64,000 bases of DNA from Andreprevotia sp. IGB-42. Its GTDB lineage: Bacteria > Pseudomonadota > Gammaproteobacteria > Burkholderiales > Chitinibacteraceae. The stretch lies in NCBI RefSeq assembly GCF_009848685.1, contig NZ_WXTX01000004.1, forward strand, positions 337,172 to 401,171. Direction: 5' to 3'. The position numbers and the translations under genes are program-made. Shown here one piece after another: positions 28,584-39,121 of the stretch; the stretch's first letter is position 1, and every line of letters begins with the position of its first letter. The notes below the pieces were generated by a model, which saw nothing but the letters and a program-made list of their open reading frames with translations, was not told the DNA's origin and ran no database searches.

Positions 28584-29798
28584 ATGCACCTTCGATCCGC
28601 TCTTCCCGATTCCCGCCTGCCGGTCACCGTGCTGTCGGGCTTCCTTGGTGCCGGAAAAACCACCTTGCTCAACCACATCCTGAACAACCGCGATGGCCTG
28701 CGCGTGGCCGTCATCGTCAACGACATGTCCGAGGTCAATATCGATGCACAGCTGGTACGTGACGGCGGTGCGGCACTCGCGCGAGCCGATGAAAAACTGG
28801 TGGAAATGAGCAATGGCTGCATCTGCTGCACGCTGCGCGAAGACTTGCTGATCGAAATACGCCAGCTGGCAAAGGCTGGCCGGTTTGATTACCTGCTGAT
28901 CGAATCCACCGGCATCGCAGAACCGTTGCCGGTAGCGGAAACCTTTACCTTCCGCGATGAAGACGGACAGAGTCTGGCCGACATCGCCCGGCTCGATACC
29001 ATGGTGACCGTAGTCGATGCATGCAATTTCCTGCGTGATTACAGCAGCATCGACCTGCTGGCAGACCGGGGAAGCGCACTGGGTGCGGATGACCAGCGCG
29101 CGCTGGTCGATCTGCTGGTGGAGCAAGTTGAGTTCTGCGATGTGCTGGTACTGAACAAGACCGATCTTGTCAGTGCGGCGGAGCTGGCCCGGCTGGAGCA
29201 CATGCTGCACGCGCTGAACCCGCGCGCCGATATCGTGCACAGCCAGTTCGGCGCGCTGCCGCTGCCGCGCGTGCTGGATACCCGGCGCTTTGATTTCGAA
29301 GCGGCCGCCAATGCACCGGGCTGGCTGCAGCAACTGCGCGGCGAATACCTGCCGGAGAGCGCTGAATACGGCATCAGCAGCGTTGTGTACCGCGCCCGCC
29401 GGCCATTTCACCCGCAACGGTTCTGGCAACTGATCCACCAGTCGTGGCCGGGCGTGATCCGCTCGAAGGGTTATTTCTGGCTGGCCTCACGCCCGCAGTG
29501 GGTAGGCAGCTGGTCGCAGGCCGGCGTGCATTCCAGCCATGGTGCTGCCGGCATGTGGTGGGCTGCGGTGCCGCGCAAGGATTGGCCGCAGGATGCCGAT
29601 ACGCTACACGAGATCAATACGGACTGGGATGCGCGCTATGGTGACCGGCAGCAGGAAATCGTACTGATTGGCCAGCATCTGGATCAGGCCGCACTGTGTG
29701 CAGCGCTGGATGCCTGCCTGCTCGATGATTGCGAAGCCATGCTGCCCGGCGATATGCTGCCCGATCCATTTCCCGCCTGGCAGCCGGCGGAACAGTGA
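28584..29798 (+). CDS. zigA: COG0523 (CobW/ZigA-type) zinc GTPase metallochaperone
   Basis: 404 aa. G1 loop [14 protein letters not shown], the metal motif GCICC (residues ~74-78), Walker B/G3 ESTGIAEP, G4 LNKTD. C-terminal CobW_C domain contains the His-rich stretch typical of the ZigA/YciC subgroup only weakly ([11 protein letters not shown]). Such proteins move zinc to client enzymes under zinc limitation; the Zur-like palindrome upstream supports that. Ribosome site AGGAACGCCC. Monocistronic. Confidence 0.88.
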   Translation: MHLRSALPDSRLPVTVLSGFLGAGKTTLLNHILNNRDGLRVAVIVNDMSEVNIDAQLVRDGGAALARADEKLVEMSNGCICCTLREDLLIEIRQLAKAGRFDYLLIESTGIAEPLPVAETFTFRDEDGQSLADIARLDTMVTVVDACNFLRDYSSIDLLADRGSALGADDQRALVDLLVEQVEFCDVLVLNKTDLVSAAELARLEHMLHALNPRADIVHSQFGALPLPRVLDTRRFDFEAAANAPGWLQQLRGEYLPESAEYGISSVVYRARRPFHPQRFWQLIHQSWPGVIRSKGYFWLASRPQWVGSWSQAGVHSSHGAAGMWWAAVPRKDWPQDADTLHEINTDWDARYGDRQQEIVLIGQHLDQAALCAALDACLLDDCEAMLPGDMLPDPFPAWQPAEQ

Positions 29799-29833
29799 TC
29801 CATAGCGGCCGCCGGAACGTCGCTACGCCACCG

Positions 29834-30424
29834 TCAGGCCAGCGGATCGAAAGGCTTGCGTTTCGATGGCGCGAACACCAGCCGCGTACCGGCCAGACGA
29901 TCATGCAGCAGCTGTTTTTCGCGGTCGGCAAACGCCCAGAAAAAAGGCGCCAGGAACAAACCGAAGGAGAACCATGCGTACGGAATCCATTGCGGATCGC
30001 GCCTTGCCAGCATCCACAGCGGGATCAGAGGAAACCAGCAAGCAAAGGCCGCAAAAAAGCGTATTGCCGCAGCACGCAGCGATACCGGCTGTCCGTTCAC
30101 CGCCAGAATGCGCACGCGCCAGGTTTTCATCGCCAACGTCTGCCCGCCACGCCGCCAGCACCATGCAAAATAGAAGAAACTCACCGCCATCAACCAGGCG
30201 AAGTTGAGCATATGCGCAAACGGCGTATCGATCACGCCATCTACCTTGACGCCACCCAGCAGCGATTGCAGCACCGCCTGCAAGGCCAGCGCGGGAATGC
30301 CCGCCAGCAGGATCACCGGAACCAGCAGCAGCAGCTCGTACAGCCAGGCAAAAAAACGGCGCCACCAGCCGGCAAGGCGGGGCGCACCGGCAACATTCGC
30401 CGGTGCAGGAGTATCTGGGGTCAT
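29834..30424 (-). CDS. RDD-family membrane protein
   Basis: 196 aa with about three to four membrane helices. The conserved Arg near the start of helix 1 (LAGWWRRFFAWLYELLLL) and the Asp in the C-terminal HDRLAGTRLV give the RDD signature. Function unknown; proposed transporter. Start overlaps the DUF3106 gene stop by 4 bp (ATGA), so it belongs to the sigma factor-DUF3619-DUF3106-RDD operon. Confidence 0.88.
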   Translation of the reverse strand: MTPDTPAPANVAGAPRLAGWWRRFFAWLYELLLLVPVILLAGIPALALQAVLQSLLGGVKVDGVIDTPFAHMLNFAWLMAVSFFYFAWCWRRGGQTLAMKTWRVRILAVNGQPVSLRAAAIRFFAAFACWFPLIPLWMLARRDPQWIPYAWFSFGLFLAPFFWAFADREKQLLHDRLAGTRLVFAPSKRKPFDPLA

Positions 30425-30816
30425 TGTTGATCGTTCTTGGAGCGGCGTGGTTTAGCGGTTTCGGCCTGATGCTCGGCGCGCAGCCTGTCTACGGTGCGCC
30501 GGCGCTCTTCTGCCGGCATCGCCTGCAATCGCAGGTAATTGGCATGCGCCTGATCGCGCTGTGCCGGGGTGAAGCTGGCCCAGCGCGAAATGCGCTCGCG
30601 TACACGCGCCTGTTGCTCTGCTTGCAACGTCGGATAGCGCTTGGCCACCTTGACGAGGTGCTCGCGCTGCTGCTCGGGCAATGTATTCCATTCGGCGGCC
30701 AGCGGCATCAGCAACTGGCGCTGGTCGGCAGGCAACGCCTGCCACGATGGCACTGCCGCCGAGGCAAACGCCGCGGTAAGCAACAATGCAATAATCAGTG
30801 CAAATCTGCTGACCAT
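30421..30816 (-). CDS. DUF3106 secreted protein
   Basis: 131 aa with an N-terminal signal peptide (MVSRFALIIALLLTAAFASA). The body is an Arg/Glu/Gln-rich helical repeat (WQALPADQRQLLMPLAAEW, then RWASFTPAQRDQAHANYLRL) typical of DUF3106. Two short WxxL...QR-type repeats resemble each other and may bind or shield something in the periplasm. Start overlaps DUF3619 by 22 bp. Confidence 0.85.
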   Translation of the reverse strand: MVSRFALIIALLLTAAFASAAVPSWQALPADQRQLLMPLAAEWNTLPEQQREHLVKVAKRYPTLQAEQQARVRERISRWASFTPAQRDQAHANYLRLQAMPAEERRRTVDRLRAEHQAETAKPRRSKNDQQ

Positions 30817-31157
30817 GCCTGCATCCGGTTATTGGCAAGCGCTTCCAGCGGAATATCATCCGCCAGCAGCATGGTTTCCAGTTCGCTGTCGCCCTCGCGG
30901 CCATGCATCTGCCATGCACCGCCGATGGCCGCCAGCACGCACAGGGTCACCGCACTGCCCCAGGCAGCCGGATGCGCATGCCAATGCTGGTTGACCCAGC
31001 CAGCGATGCCTGCCCAGCGCGGCTGGTTGGCCGCATGCGACAGCGCCAGCGCCTGGATTTGGTTCAGGCGCGCTTGCGCACGCGCAGACACCGGCAGTTT
31101 GTCCAGTTGCTCGGTCACGCGCCGGGCGACTTCCGGCTTGGCTTGTTCGGCATTCAT
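30795..31157 (-). CDS. DUF3619 membrane protein, probable anti-sigma partner
   Basis: 120 aa: cytoplasmic N-terminal half (MNAEQAKPEVARRVTEQLDK), one membrane helix near residues 65-85 (WGSAVTLCVLAAIGGAWQ), and a short acidic tail. The layout fits an anti-sigma-like or accessory protein for the sigma factor 14 bp upstream; that is inference from gene order. GAGGTGCCCAA ribosome site fixes the start; the in-frame ORF extending to 31439 overlaps the sigma gene. Confidence 0.8.
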   Translation of the reverse strand: MNAEQAKPEVARRVTEQLDKLPVSARAQARLNQIQALALSHAANQPRWAGIAGWVNQHWHAHPAAWGSAVTLCVLAAIGGAWQMHGREGDSELETMLLADDIPLEALANNRMQAWSADLH

Positions 31158-31171
31158 TTGGGCACCTCGTT

Positions 31172-31741
31172 TCATTGGCTGGACCAGCTCACGCCATGCA
31201 GGTTGAGCCAAGTGGCCAATGCAGCATTTGCGCGTGAACAGTGCGTCTTCACGCTGCCTTCGGAACATCCCATCACGGCAGCGGTTTCTGCAACATCCAT
31301 CTCCTCCCAGTAACGCAGAAGGAAAGCCTCGCGTTGACGGGTTGGCAACTTGGCAATGCCTTCTTCGATCAGCGCCATCATGCGCGCCTGATCGTGCTCC
31401 ATCTCGGGGCTGGGCGCCACTGGCTGATTCGGCAACCATTCGAGTGGATCACTGGTATCGGCTTCCGCATCATCGGACTGGAAAGCCGACAGCAGCACCG
31501 TCCAGAACCCGCGGGTTTTCTGGCGGCGGAAATGATCGCGGATCACGTTCTGCAGGATGCGCTGGAACAACAACGGCAACTCTTCGGCTGGCTTGCCCGC
31601 ATAGCGGTCGGCCAGGCGCAGCATGGCGTCCTGCACCAGATCGAGTGCAGTGTCTTCGTCCTGGACGGCAAACATCGCCTGGCGGAACGCCCTGCGTTGC
31701 ACCGCGCCCAGAAAATCGGACAGCTCTTGCTGCGTTGCCAG
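31172..31741 (-). CDS. RNA polymerase ECF-type sigma factor
   Basis: 189 aa. Region 2: DEDTALDLVQDAMLRLADRY; region 4: LPTRQREAFLLRYWEEMDVAETAAVMGCSEGSVKTHCSRA. The best start is CTG at 31741: GAGGAG lies 6 bp upstream and the resulting N-terminus (LATQQELSDFLGAVQRRAF) matches family starts. Upstream in-frame Met codons at 31834 would add ~31 unconserved residues. The same sigma-DUF3619-DUF3106-RDD order is common ahead of ilvI in betaproteobacteria. Confidence 0.9.
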   Translation of the reverse strand: MATQQELSDFLGAVQRRAFRQAMFAVQDEDTALDLVQDAMLRLADRYAGKPAEELPLLFQRILQNVIRDHFRRQKTRGFWTVLLSAFQSDDAEADTSDPLEWLPNQPVAPSPEMEHDQARMMALIEEGIAKLPTRQREAFLLRYWEEMDVAETAAVMGCSEGSVKTHCSRANAALATWLNLHGVSWSSQ

Positions 31742-32258
31742 AAATTTCTCCTCAAGCCATATGACCGCCAGGCTGCGCCGTGCAGCCTGCACGCAATGAG
31801 ACAGCCCGATTGCATTGCCTGCCTGGCCGGGCAAGCTGCGCGCCTGCGGGCGTCGATGCTAACAAACACCTGCCGTTCAAGCCAGAAGAACTTGCCAGAT
31901 GCGGAATGATCGGCTATTTTCCCCGGTTCACACCCGAAACAGATTTGCACCGGCGCCCTACCCCGGGCGTCACACACCGACCAGCACACGCGCTTACCAG
32001 CGCAGCCGGCGTAGCGCATTCCACAAGAAAGTCGCCACGCAGCACGCCCGGGAATAGGGCTACGGCCCTAAAGAGCCAAGGGACAAGCGGCCTGCCGCAG
32101 TGACCGAACACCATGGGATACCCGCGCCACCGCGCGAGCATCCGACCCGCCAGCACGCCCGCAGGCGGATCACCCGGTGATGAGGCGCAGCATGCACGCA
32201 GACTCGAACTGAATGGACGGCAGTTTTTTCCGCCCAAACTGCATACTAGGGGTGCACC
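31742..32258. other. Divergent intergenic region sigma factor / ilvI
   Basis: 517 bp without a supported gene. It holds a small stable hairpin TAGGGC-TACG-GCCCTA (32055-32070), and AGGGGTGCACC as the ilvI ribosome site. I looked for an Ile/Leu/Val-rich leader peptide and found none. Confidence 0.4.
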
Positions 32259-34025
32259 ATGGAGATTTCAGGCGCTGAAATCGTCTCCCGCTGCCTTGCT
32301 GAAGAGAACGTCGAATTCGTATTCGGCTATCCCGGCGGCGCGGTCCTGGAAATTTACGATTCCATCTTCAAGCAAGAAAAATTCAAGCACGTGCTGGTTC
32401 GTCACGAGCAAGCCGCTGTCCACGCTGCCGATGCGTATTCGCGCTCGAGCAACAAGGTCGGCGTGGCCCTCGTCACATCCGGCCCGGGCGCAACCAATGC
32501 ACTGACCGGCATTGCCACTGCCTATATGGATTCGATTCCGCTGGTGGTGATTTCCGGCCAGGTGCCATCGAACGCCATCGGCCTCGATGCATTCCAGGAA
32601 GTGGACATGATCGGCTGCTCGCGCCCGATCGTGAAACACAACTTCCTGGTGAAGGACGTGCGCGATCTCGCCACCACTTTCAAGAAAGCCTTCCATATCG
32701 CCGCAACCGGCCGCCCCGGCCCGGTGGTCATCGACATCCCCAAGGATGTAACGATGGCCAAGACCGAGTTCAGCTACCCGGAATCGGTCACCATCCGCAG
32801 CTACAACCCGCCGGTGAAAGGCCATCCAGGCCAGATCAAGAAAGCGGCCCAGCTGCTGGCTGAAGCCAAGCGCCCGTATATCTACGTGGGCGGCGGCGCC
32901 GTACAGGGCGGCGCATCCGCGCAGGTTACCGAGCTGGTGCGCCTGCTGGGTGTGCCGTGCACCAACACGCTGATGGGCCTGGGCGCGCTCGACGGCAACG
33001 ATCCGCACTTCGTCGGCATGCTGGGCATGCACGGCACCTACGAAGCCAACCTGGCGATGCAGTACTGTGACGTGCTGATCGCCATCGGCGCCCGCTTCGA
33101 CGACCGCGTGATCTCGTCGCCCAGCCAGTTCCTGTCCAGCCCGAAGAAGATCGTCCACATCGACATCGATCCGTCCTCGATCGCCAAGCGCGTGAAAGTG
33201 GACGTGCCCATCGTCGGCGATGTGAAATACGTGCTGAACGACCTGATCGCGGTGCTGAAAGAACAGAACATGCGCCCGAACGCGGATGCGCTGGCCAACT
33301 GGTGGAAGCAGATCGACGAATGGCGCAAACCCAATTCGCTGCTGTACACGCCATCGACCGAAGTGATCAAGCCGCAATCGGTGATCGAAGCACTGTGGCA
33401 GGTAACCAATGGCGAAGCCATCGTCACGTCCGACGTCGGCCAGCACCAGATGTGGGCGGCGCAGTACTACAAGTTCCGCCGTCCCAAGCAGTGGATCAAC
33501 TCCGGCGGCCTCGGCACCATGGGCTTCGGTCTGCCTGCCGCGATGGGCGCGCAACTGGCCAACCCGAACGCGCAGGTGGCCTGCGTGACCGGTGAAGGCT
33601 CGATCCAGATGAACATCCAGGAACTGTCCACCTGCAAGCAGTACCACACCCCGGTGAAGGTGCTGTCGCTGAACAACCGCTACCTGGGCATGGTGCGCCA
33701 GTGGCAGGAGTTCTTCTACGGCACGCGTTATTCCGAGTCGTACATGGATGCGCTGCCCGACTTCGTGAAGATCGCCGAGGCCTATGGCCACGTCGGCTTC
33801 AAGGTCGAGAACCCGGCCGATGTGGAGCCGGTACTGAAAGAAGCTTTCGGCCCGTCACTGAAAGAGCGCCTGGTGTTCATCGACTTCCGTACCGATCAGC
33901 GCGAGAACGTGTTCCCGATGATCCAGAACGGCCGTGGCCTGAACCAGATGGACCTGCCTGAACATATGCGCGGCATGCAGCAGACGCCGTTTGAAAACAA
34001 CCGTGACTACGGCAACCTGTGCTGA
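32259..34025 (+). CDS. ilvI: Acetolactate synthase large subunit
   Basis: 588-aa thiamine-diphosphate enzyme condensing pyruvate to acetolactate, first common step of branched-chain amino-acid synthesis. The catalytic Glu is in VRHEQAAVHAADAY, FAD/dimer segment SGPGATNALTGIA, and the TPP/metal motif is TGEGSIQMNIQEL (GEG rather than GDG, as in several betaproteobacteria). It works with the regulatory subunit IlvH encoded 13 bp downstream. The start at 32259 has AGGGG upstream. Confidence 0.97.
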   Translation: MEISGAEIVSRCLAEENVEFVFGYPGGAVLEIYDSIFKQEKFKHVLVRHEQAAVHAADAYSRSSNKVGVALVTSGPGATNALTGIATAYMDSIPLVVISGQVPSNAIGLDAFQEVDMIGCSRPIVKHNFLVKDVRDLATTFKKAFHIAATGRPGPVVIDIPKDVTMAKTEFSYPESVTIRSYNPPVKGHPGQIKKAAQLLAEAKRPYIYVGGGAVQGGASAQVTELVRLLGVPCTNTLMGLGALDGNDPHFVGMLGMHGTYEANLAMQYCDVLIAIGARFDDRVISSPSQFLSSPKKIVHIDIDPSSIAKRVKVDVPIVGDVKYVLNDLIAVLKEQNMRPNADALANWWKQIDEWRKPNSLLYTPSTEVIKPQSVIEALWQVTNGEAIVTSDVGQHQMWAAQYYKFRRPKQWINSGGLGTMGFGLPAAMGAQLANPNAQVACVTGEGSIQMNIQELSTCKQYHTPVKVLSLNNRYLGMVRQWQEFFYGTRYSESYMDALPDFVKIAEAYGHVGFKVENPADVEPVLKEAFGPSLKERLVFIDFRTDQRENVFPMIQNGRGLNQMDLPEHMRGMQQTPFENNRDYGNLC

Positions 34026-34038
34026 GGAAGGAGTGAAC

Positions 34039-35600
<1,562 letters not shown>

Positions 35601-35624
35601 TCCAACCCGATCAGTTGTCAGCAG

Positions 35625-35652
35625 AACGGCCAGCCACAAGCTGGCCGTTTTT
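35625..35652 (+). terminator. Intrinsic terminator of ilvIHC
   Basis: AACGGCCAGC (35625-35634) / GCTGGCCGTT (35640-35649), 5-nt loop, followed by TTT: a textbook terminator. Confidence 0.92.
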
Positions 35653-35748
35653 CATTCTTGCCGCCCCGGATAAACAACCGATGCGAAACAGGGTGATCTG
35701 GCATGTGTCGCGCGTAGCCTGACCCGGGAAAAACAACCGGCAGTTCAC

Positions 35749-37509
35749 TCAAAAACTGACAAACGCCGCTTCATCCACTTCTTCATCACCGGAATCGAGC
35801 GAGATCACGCGCTGGCGCTCGTCACTGTCTGCCGCCGCCCTGGTCTTGCTGCGTTTGGCGGTAGCGCTCACCCGTTGCCCGGTACGGAAGAAGCCGATCA
35901 CTTCCTGCAGCTGCAACGCCTGCGCGCTCATTTCCTCGGCAGTCGCGGAAAGCTGTTCGGAGGCAGATGCATTCATCTGCGTGGTCTGCGCCAATTGGGT
36001 GACTGCCGAGTTGATCTGTGTGAGGCCTGTGGTCTGCTCGCGTGATGCAGCAGAGATTTCCTGCACCAGATCCGCGGTCTTGCGGATGGCCGGCACCATC
36101 GCCCCCAGCAGCGATCCGGCACGCTCGGCCAGCTCCACGCTATCTGTCGCCAGCGTGCCGATTTCCTGTGCGGCCACCTGGCTGCGCTCGGCAAGCTTGC
36201 GCACTTCCACTGCCACCACCGCAAAGCCCTTGCCATGTTCGCCGGCCCTTGCCGCTTCGATCGCAGCATTGAGCGCCAGCAGGTTGGTCTGATAGGCAAT
36301 GTCGTCGACGATGCCGATCTTGCCGGCAATCTGCCGCATGGCAGCGACTGTCTGGCGTACCGCATCGCCGCCGTCGCCCGCATCGCTGGCAGACTGGCTG
36401 GCCATGCCATCGGTCACCTTGGCGTTGTCCGAGTTCTGCGCCACCGTGGCGGTGATTTCCTCGACCGCGGCGCTGGTCTCCTCCACGTTGGCCGCCTGCT
36501 CGGATGCATTTTGCGACAGCGACTGCGCAGATGCCGATATCTGCTCGGATGCCGATGCCAATGCCCCGGCAGAGGTACTGACGTCACCGATCACCTGCTT
36601 GAGCTGCCGCACCATCTGGCGGATGTTGTACAGCATGCTGATGGTATCGCCCTGGCGTACCGGCACGGTCACGGTGAGATCGCCTTTGGCAACCTGCGCC
36701 AGGATATTGGATGCAGTCTGCAATTGCAGGATCAGTTGCTGCACGCTGTACATCATGCTGCGGGTGTCATCGCCACGCAGCTGCACATTGAGCGATGTAT
36801 CGCCGTCGGCCACTTTTTTCATGATGCGCATCGCATCGGCCGGCTCGCCACCGATCTGGCGCAGGATCATGCGCGTCACCACGATGCCGATCAGCAAGGC
36901 CAGGATGAAGCCACCCACGATGGCGCTGGTCAGCAGGCGCGTCATTTCCGCGGTCATCACTGTGGCCTGCTCGTTGGCCTTCAGCGCGGCTTCGTCATTG
37001 GCCTTGACGAGCTGCGCGATGGTCGAGAGCAACGTATCGAACATCGGCCGGGTTTCACCCCGTACCAGCGTGACTGCCTCGGCATGCTGGCCAGCCTGCA
37101 GCAGCGTCACCACCTTTCTGGATGAGGCGAGATAGCTGGCCCAGTGCTGCTCGTACACGCTCAGCAAGCGCTTTTCTTCTTCCAGCGTCACGCCCTTGCG
37201 ATATTCCGCAAAGGTTTCGTTGACGAACTTCTCGGAGGCCAGATTCTGCTCGGCCAGCTTGGCGGTTTCTTCAGCGTCGTTCAATGCCAGTTCCACATAC
37301 ACACGTCGATAGTGCTGGATGGTTTCTTTCTCCAGCCGGCCCAGATCGCGCACGGGCACCAGCCTGTCGTTATACATGCTGTCGAGCATCTGGTTTGCTT
37401 CACGCAATTTGCCGATGCCGATCACGCCGATGGCCACCGAAACCAGCGCGACCAGGATAAAGGCACAGATCAATCTGGTGATCAGCTTCATGTTCGTCAG
37501 CCACTGCAT
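35749..37509 (-). CDS. Methyl-accepting chemotaxis protein
   Basis: 586-aa receptor. TM1 about residues 8-30, a four-helix-bundle ligand domain with no obvious cofactor site, TM2 about residues 195-218, then two HAMP-like segments in a row ([19 protein letters not shown] and [19 protein letters not shown]), and the signalling hairpin [20 protein letters not shown]. The C-terminus ends [11 protein letters not shown] with no CheR-tether pentapeptide. Start at MQWLTNMKL with AAGGAG upstream; the longer frame to 37680 is unsupported. Likely signals to CheA/CheW; the ligand is unknown. Confidence 0.92.
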   Translation of the reverse strand: MQWLTNMKLITRLICAFILVALVSVAIGVIGIGKLREANQMLDSMYNDRLVPVRDLGRLEKETIQHYRRVYVELALNDAEETAKLAEQNLASEKFVNETFAEYRKGVTLEEEKRLLSVYEQHWASYLASSRKVVTLLQAGQHAEAVTLVRGETRPMFDTLLSTIAQLVKANDEAALKANEQATVMTAEMTRLLTSAIVGGFILALLIGIVVTRMILRQIGGEPADAMRIMKKVADGDTSLNVQLRGDDTRSMMYSVQQLILQLQTASNILAQVAKGDLTVTVPVRQGDTISMLYNIRQMVRQLKQVIGDVSTSAGALASASEQISASAQSLSQNASEQAANVEETSAAVEEITATVAQNSDNAKVTDGMASQSASDAGDGGDAVRQTVAAMRQIAGKIGIVDDIAYQTNLLALNAAIEAARAGEHGKGFAVVAVEVRKLAERSQVAAQEIGTLATDSVELAERAGSLLGAMVPAIRKTADLVQEISAASREQTTGLTQINSAVTQLAQTTQMNASASEQLSATAEEMSAQALQLQEVIGFFRTGQRVSATAKRSKTRAAADSDERQRVISLDSGDEEVDEAAFVSF

Positions 37510-37774
37510 GATGTCTCTCCTTGCTGCGGTAGGGCGGTCAGGCCATCGGAGCCGGGCGCAGGCTTGCCCGGCCGGCGGTGGCGCTTTGTGCATTGGCTGT
37601 ATTTTGGCGTGGCGCAACCATTGCAATATTTCATCGGACGTAAAGATCAGACTAGGCAATACACAAATGTTTTCAAACATTATTTACCCATGAATTACCC
37701 GCATTTCGTGGCTGTATGACCAAGCCTGTAGCGCACGCCCGCGCGCCACGCAGTGGCCCGCAGCACATGCAGCG

Positions 37775-37792
37775 ATGCCATGAACATGGCAT
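37775..37792. promoter_or_regulatory. 18-bp palindrome upstream of the bufferin operon
   Basis: ATGCCATG-AA-CATGGCAT: two perfect 8-bp arms. Placed 122 bp before bufA1 and about 24 bp upstream of the ECF-type promoter candidate, a usual position for a dimeric regulator; binding protein unknown. Confidence 0.4.
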
Positions 37793-37815
37793 GCTGGAAA
37801 ATAATTCGTCGCTGC

Positions 37816-37842
37816 TGTCATATCCGGGTGAATGGCACGACC
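37816..37842 (+). promoter_or_regulatory. Candidate ECF-sigma promoter of the bufferin operon
   Basis: TGTCAT (37816-37821), 16-bp spacer, CGACC (37838-37842), followed by TAAG. The 16-bp spacing and CG-type -10 suit ECF sigma factors such as the one encoded at the end of this operon. The match is by eye only. Confidence 0.35.
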
Positions 37843-37914
37843 TAAGCTGCAGGAGGCCACGCGGCCCCCGCCACTGCACTCACCAAACCTGTTGAACAAT
37901 TCTGGAGATCGATC

Positions 37915-38157
37915 ATGAACAAGCAACTTCTTGCCGCATCCGCATTGACAGCCATCCTTGGCGCCACCCTGGCTGCACCGGCCCTCGCCGCTGATCAGGA
38001 AAAGTGTTACGGCATTGCCAAGGCCGGTCAGAACGACTGCAAGGCCAATAGCCACTCGTGCGCGGGCCAGGCCAGCACCGATATGGACCCGAAGGAATTC
38101 AAGGCGGTTGCCACCGGCACCTGCACCAAGATGGGCGGCACGCTGAAAGCCATGTGA
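37915..38157 (+). CDS. bufA1: Bufferin precursor peptide (DUF2282), RiPP
   Basis: 80 aa with signal peptide [20 protein letters not shown] cleaved after ALA. The core has four conserved Cys in the pattern of DUF2282 bufferins: [24 protein letters not shown] (split here as KCYG, NDC, HSC) and GTCTKMGG. Bufferins are exported copper-binding peptides whose Cys are modified by the MNIO enzyme BufB with BufC; both genes follow. Expression is probably under the operon's own ECF sigma factor. TGGAGATCGATC ribosome site. Confidence 0.92.
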   Translation: MNKQLLAASALTAILGATLAAPALAADQEKCYGIAKAGQNDCKANSHSCAGQASTDMDPKEFKAVATGTCTKMGGTLKAM

Positions 38158-38168
38158 TCGCGCGGCAT

Positions 38169-38200
38169 GGCTGCGGGTGGCAATACCCTCGCCCGCAGCC
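38169..38200 (+). promoter_or_regulatory. Stem-loop between bufA1 and bufB
   Basis: Perfect 9-bp stem GGCTGCGGG (38169-38177) / CCCGCAGCC (38192-38200) with a 14-nt loop and no T run. Located 11 bp after the precursor stop. Likely raises precursor mRNA over the enzyme mRNAs by blocking 3' decay or by partial termination; inferred. Confidence 0.5.
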
Positions 38201-38272
38201 AGCCCGCACCGCTGTCATGGTTGCATCCTGCAGCGCTATCCAGTATCCCCATCGCTTACCTCGCGGATTGAA

Positions 38273-39121
38273 ATGATCATGCATGCCCCCTCTCTTCCCG
38301 TTGCTGCCGGCCTGGGCCTGCGCTCGCCGCATATCGGCAGCGTGCTGGCCGAACGCCCGGCCGTGGGGTGGTGGGAAGTGCATAGCGAAAACTACTTCGG
38401 CGGTGGCGAACCGATTGCCGCGCTGGAGGCCATACGTGCCGATTACCCGATCAGCCTGCACGGTGTGGGCTTGGGGTTGGGCAGCATCGAGCCGCTCGAT
38501 GCCGCGCATCTGGCCGCACTCAAACAGCTGGTACAGCGCATCGCGCCGGTACTGATATCCGAACACCTGTGCTGGAACCGCCACCAGCAACGCTTTTTCA
38601 ACGACCTGCTGCCGGTGCCACGGCTGGAAGGCGCGCTGCCCTTGCTGGCGGAGCGCATCAACCAGGTACAGCACGCACTGGGCCGGCAAATCCTGATCGA
38701 AAACGTATCCAGCTACGTGGGCTTCCAGCACGAAACCTGCAGCGAGGCCGAACTGCTGGCCGAACTCGTCGCCCGCACCGGCTGCGGCGTGCTGCTGGAC
38801 GTGAACAACCTGTACGTGAATGCGCTCAACCTGGGCACCGATCCGCTGGCGGAAATCGCCCGCATCCCGCCAGGCTGTGTGGGCGAAATCCATGTTGCCG
38901 GCTTCGAAACCGTCAACGGTGTCAGCATTGATACGCACGGTGCGCCCGTCTGCGCCGAAGTGTGGGCGCTGCTTGACGTTGCGCTGGCGCATGTCGGCCC
39001 CACGCCGGTACTGCTGGAGCGTGATTGCAACCTGCCGCCACTGGCCACGCTGCTGGATGAATACGCGCAACTGGCTGCGCGTATTGCCCCGCAACAAGCG
39101 GCGCAGGCCCTGCCATGCTGA
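38273..39121 (+). CDS. bufB: MNIO-family (DUF692) bufferin-modifying enzyme BufB
   Basis: 282 aa. Multinuclear non-heme iron-dependent oxidative enzyme with a TIM-barrel. Metal ligands expected from the family are visible: Glu in HSENYFGG, His in SLHGVGLGLG and SEHLCW, Glu in IENVSSY, Asp in DVNNLYVNA, His in IHVAGFE and Glu in LLERD. It modifies Cys residues of the upstream peptide with BufC. ATG at 38273 or 38279; neither has a strong ribosome site. It overlaps bufC by 7 bp. Confidence 0.93.
   Translation: MIMHAPSLPVAAGLGLRSPHIGSVLAERPAVGWWEVHSENYFGGGEPIAALEAIRADYPISLHGVGLGLGSIEPLDAAHLAALKQLVQRIAPVLISEHLCWNRHQQRFFNDLLPVPRLEGALPLLAERINQVQHALGRQILIENVSSYVGFQHETCSEAELLAELVARTGCGVLLDVNNLYVNALNLGTDPLAEIARIPPGCVGEIHVAGFETVNGVSIDTHGAPVCAEVWALLDVALAHVGPTPVLLERDCNLPPLATLLDEYAQLAARIAPQQAAQALPC

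Larger units (their letters stand above)
37510..37914. other. Divergent control region chemoreceptor / bufferin operon
   Basis: 405 bp. It contains an 18-bp palindrome (37775-37792), an ECF-sigma-type promoter candidate (37816-37842) and the bufA1 ribosome site TGGAGATCGATC. I see no gene in it. Confidence 0.5.

Noticed and set aside
32055..32070. UACG-tetraloop hairpin upstream of ilvI as a possible attenuator
   Set aside because: No T run, no Ile/Leu/Val-rich leader peptide and ~190 bp from ilvI; kept only as a note.
37684..38055. 123-aa minus-strand frame over bufA1
   Set aside because: Shadow of the DUF2282 gene, which has signal peptide and Cys pattern.
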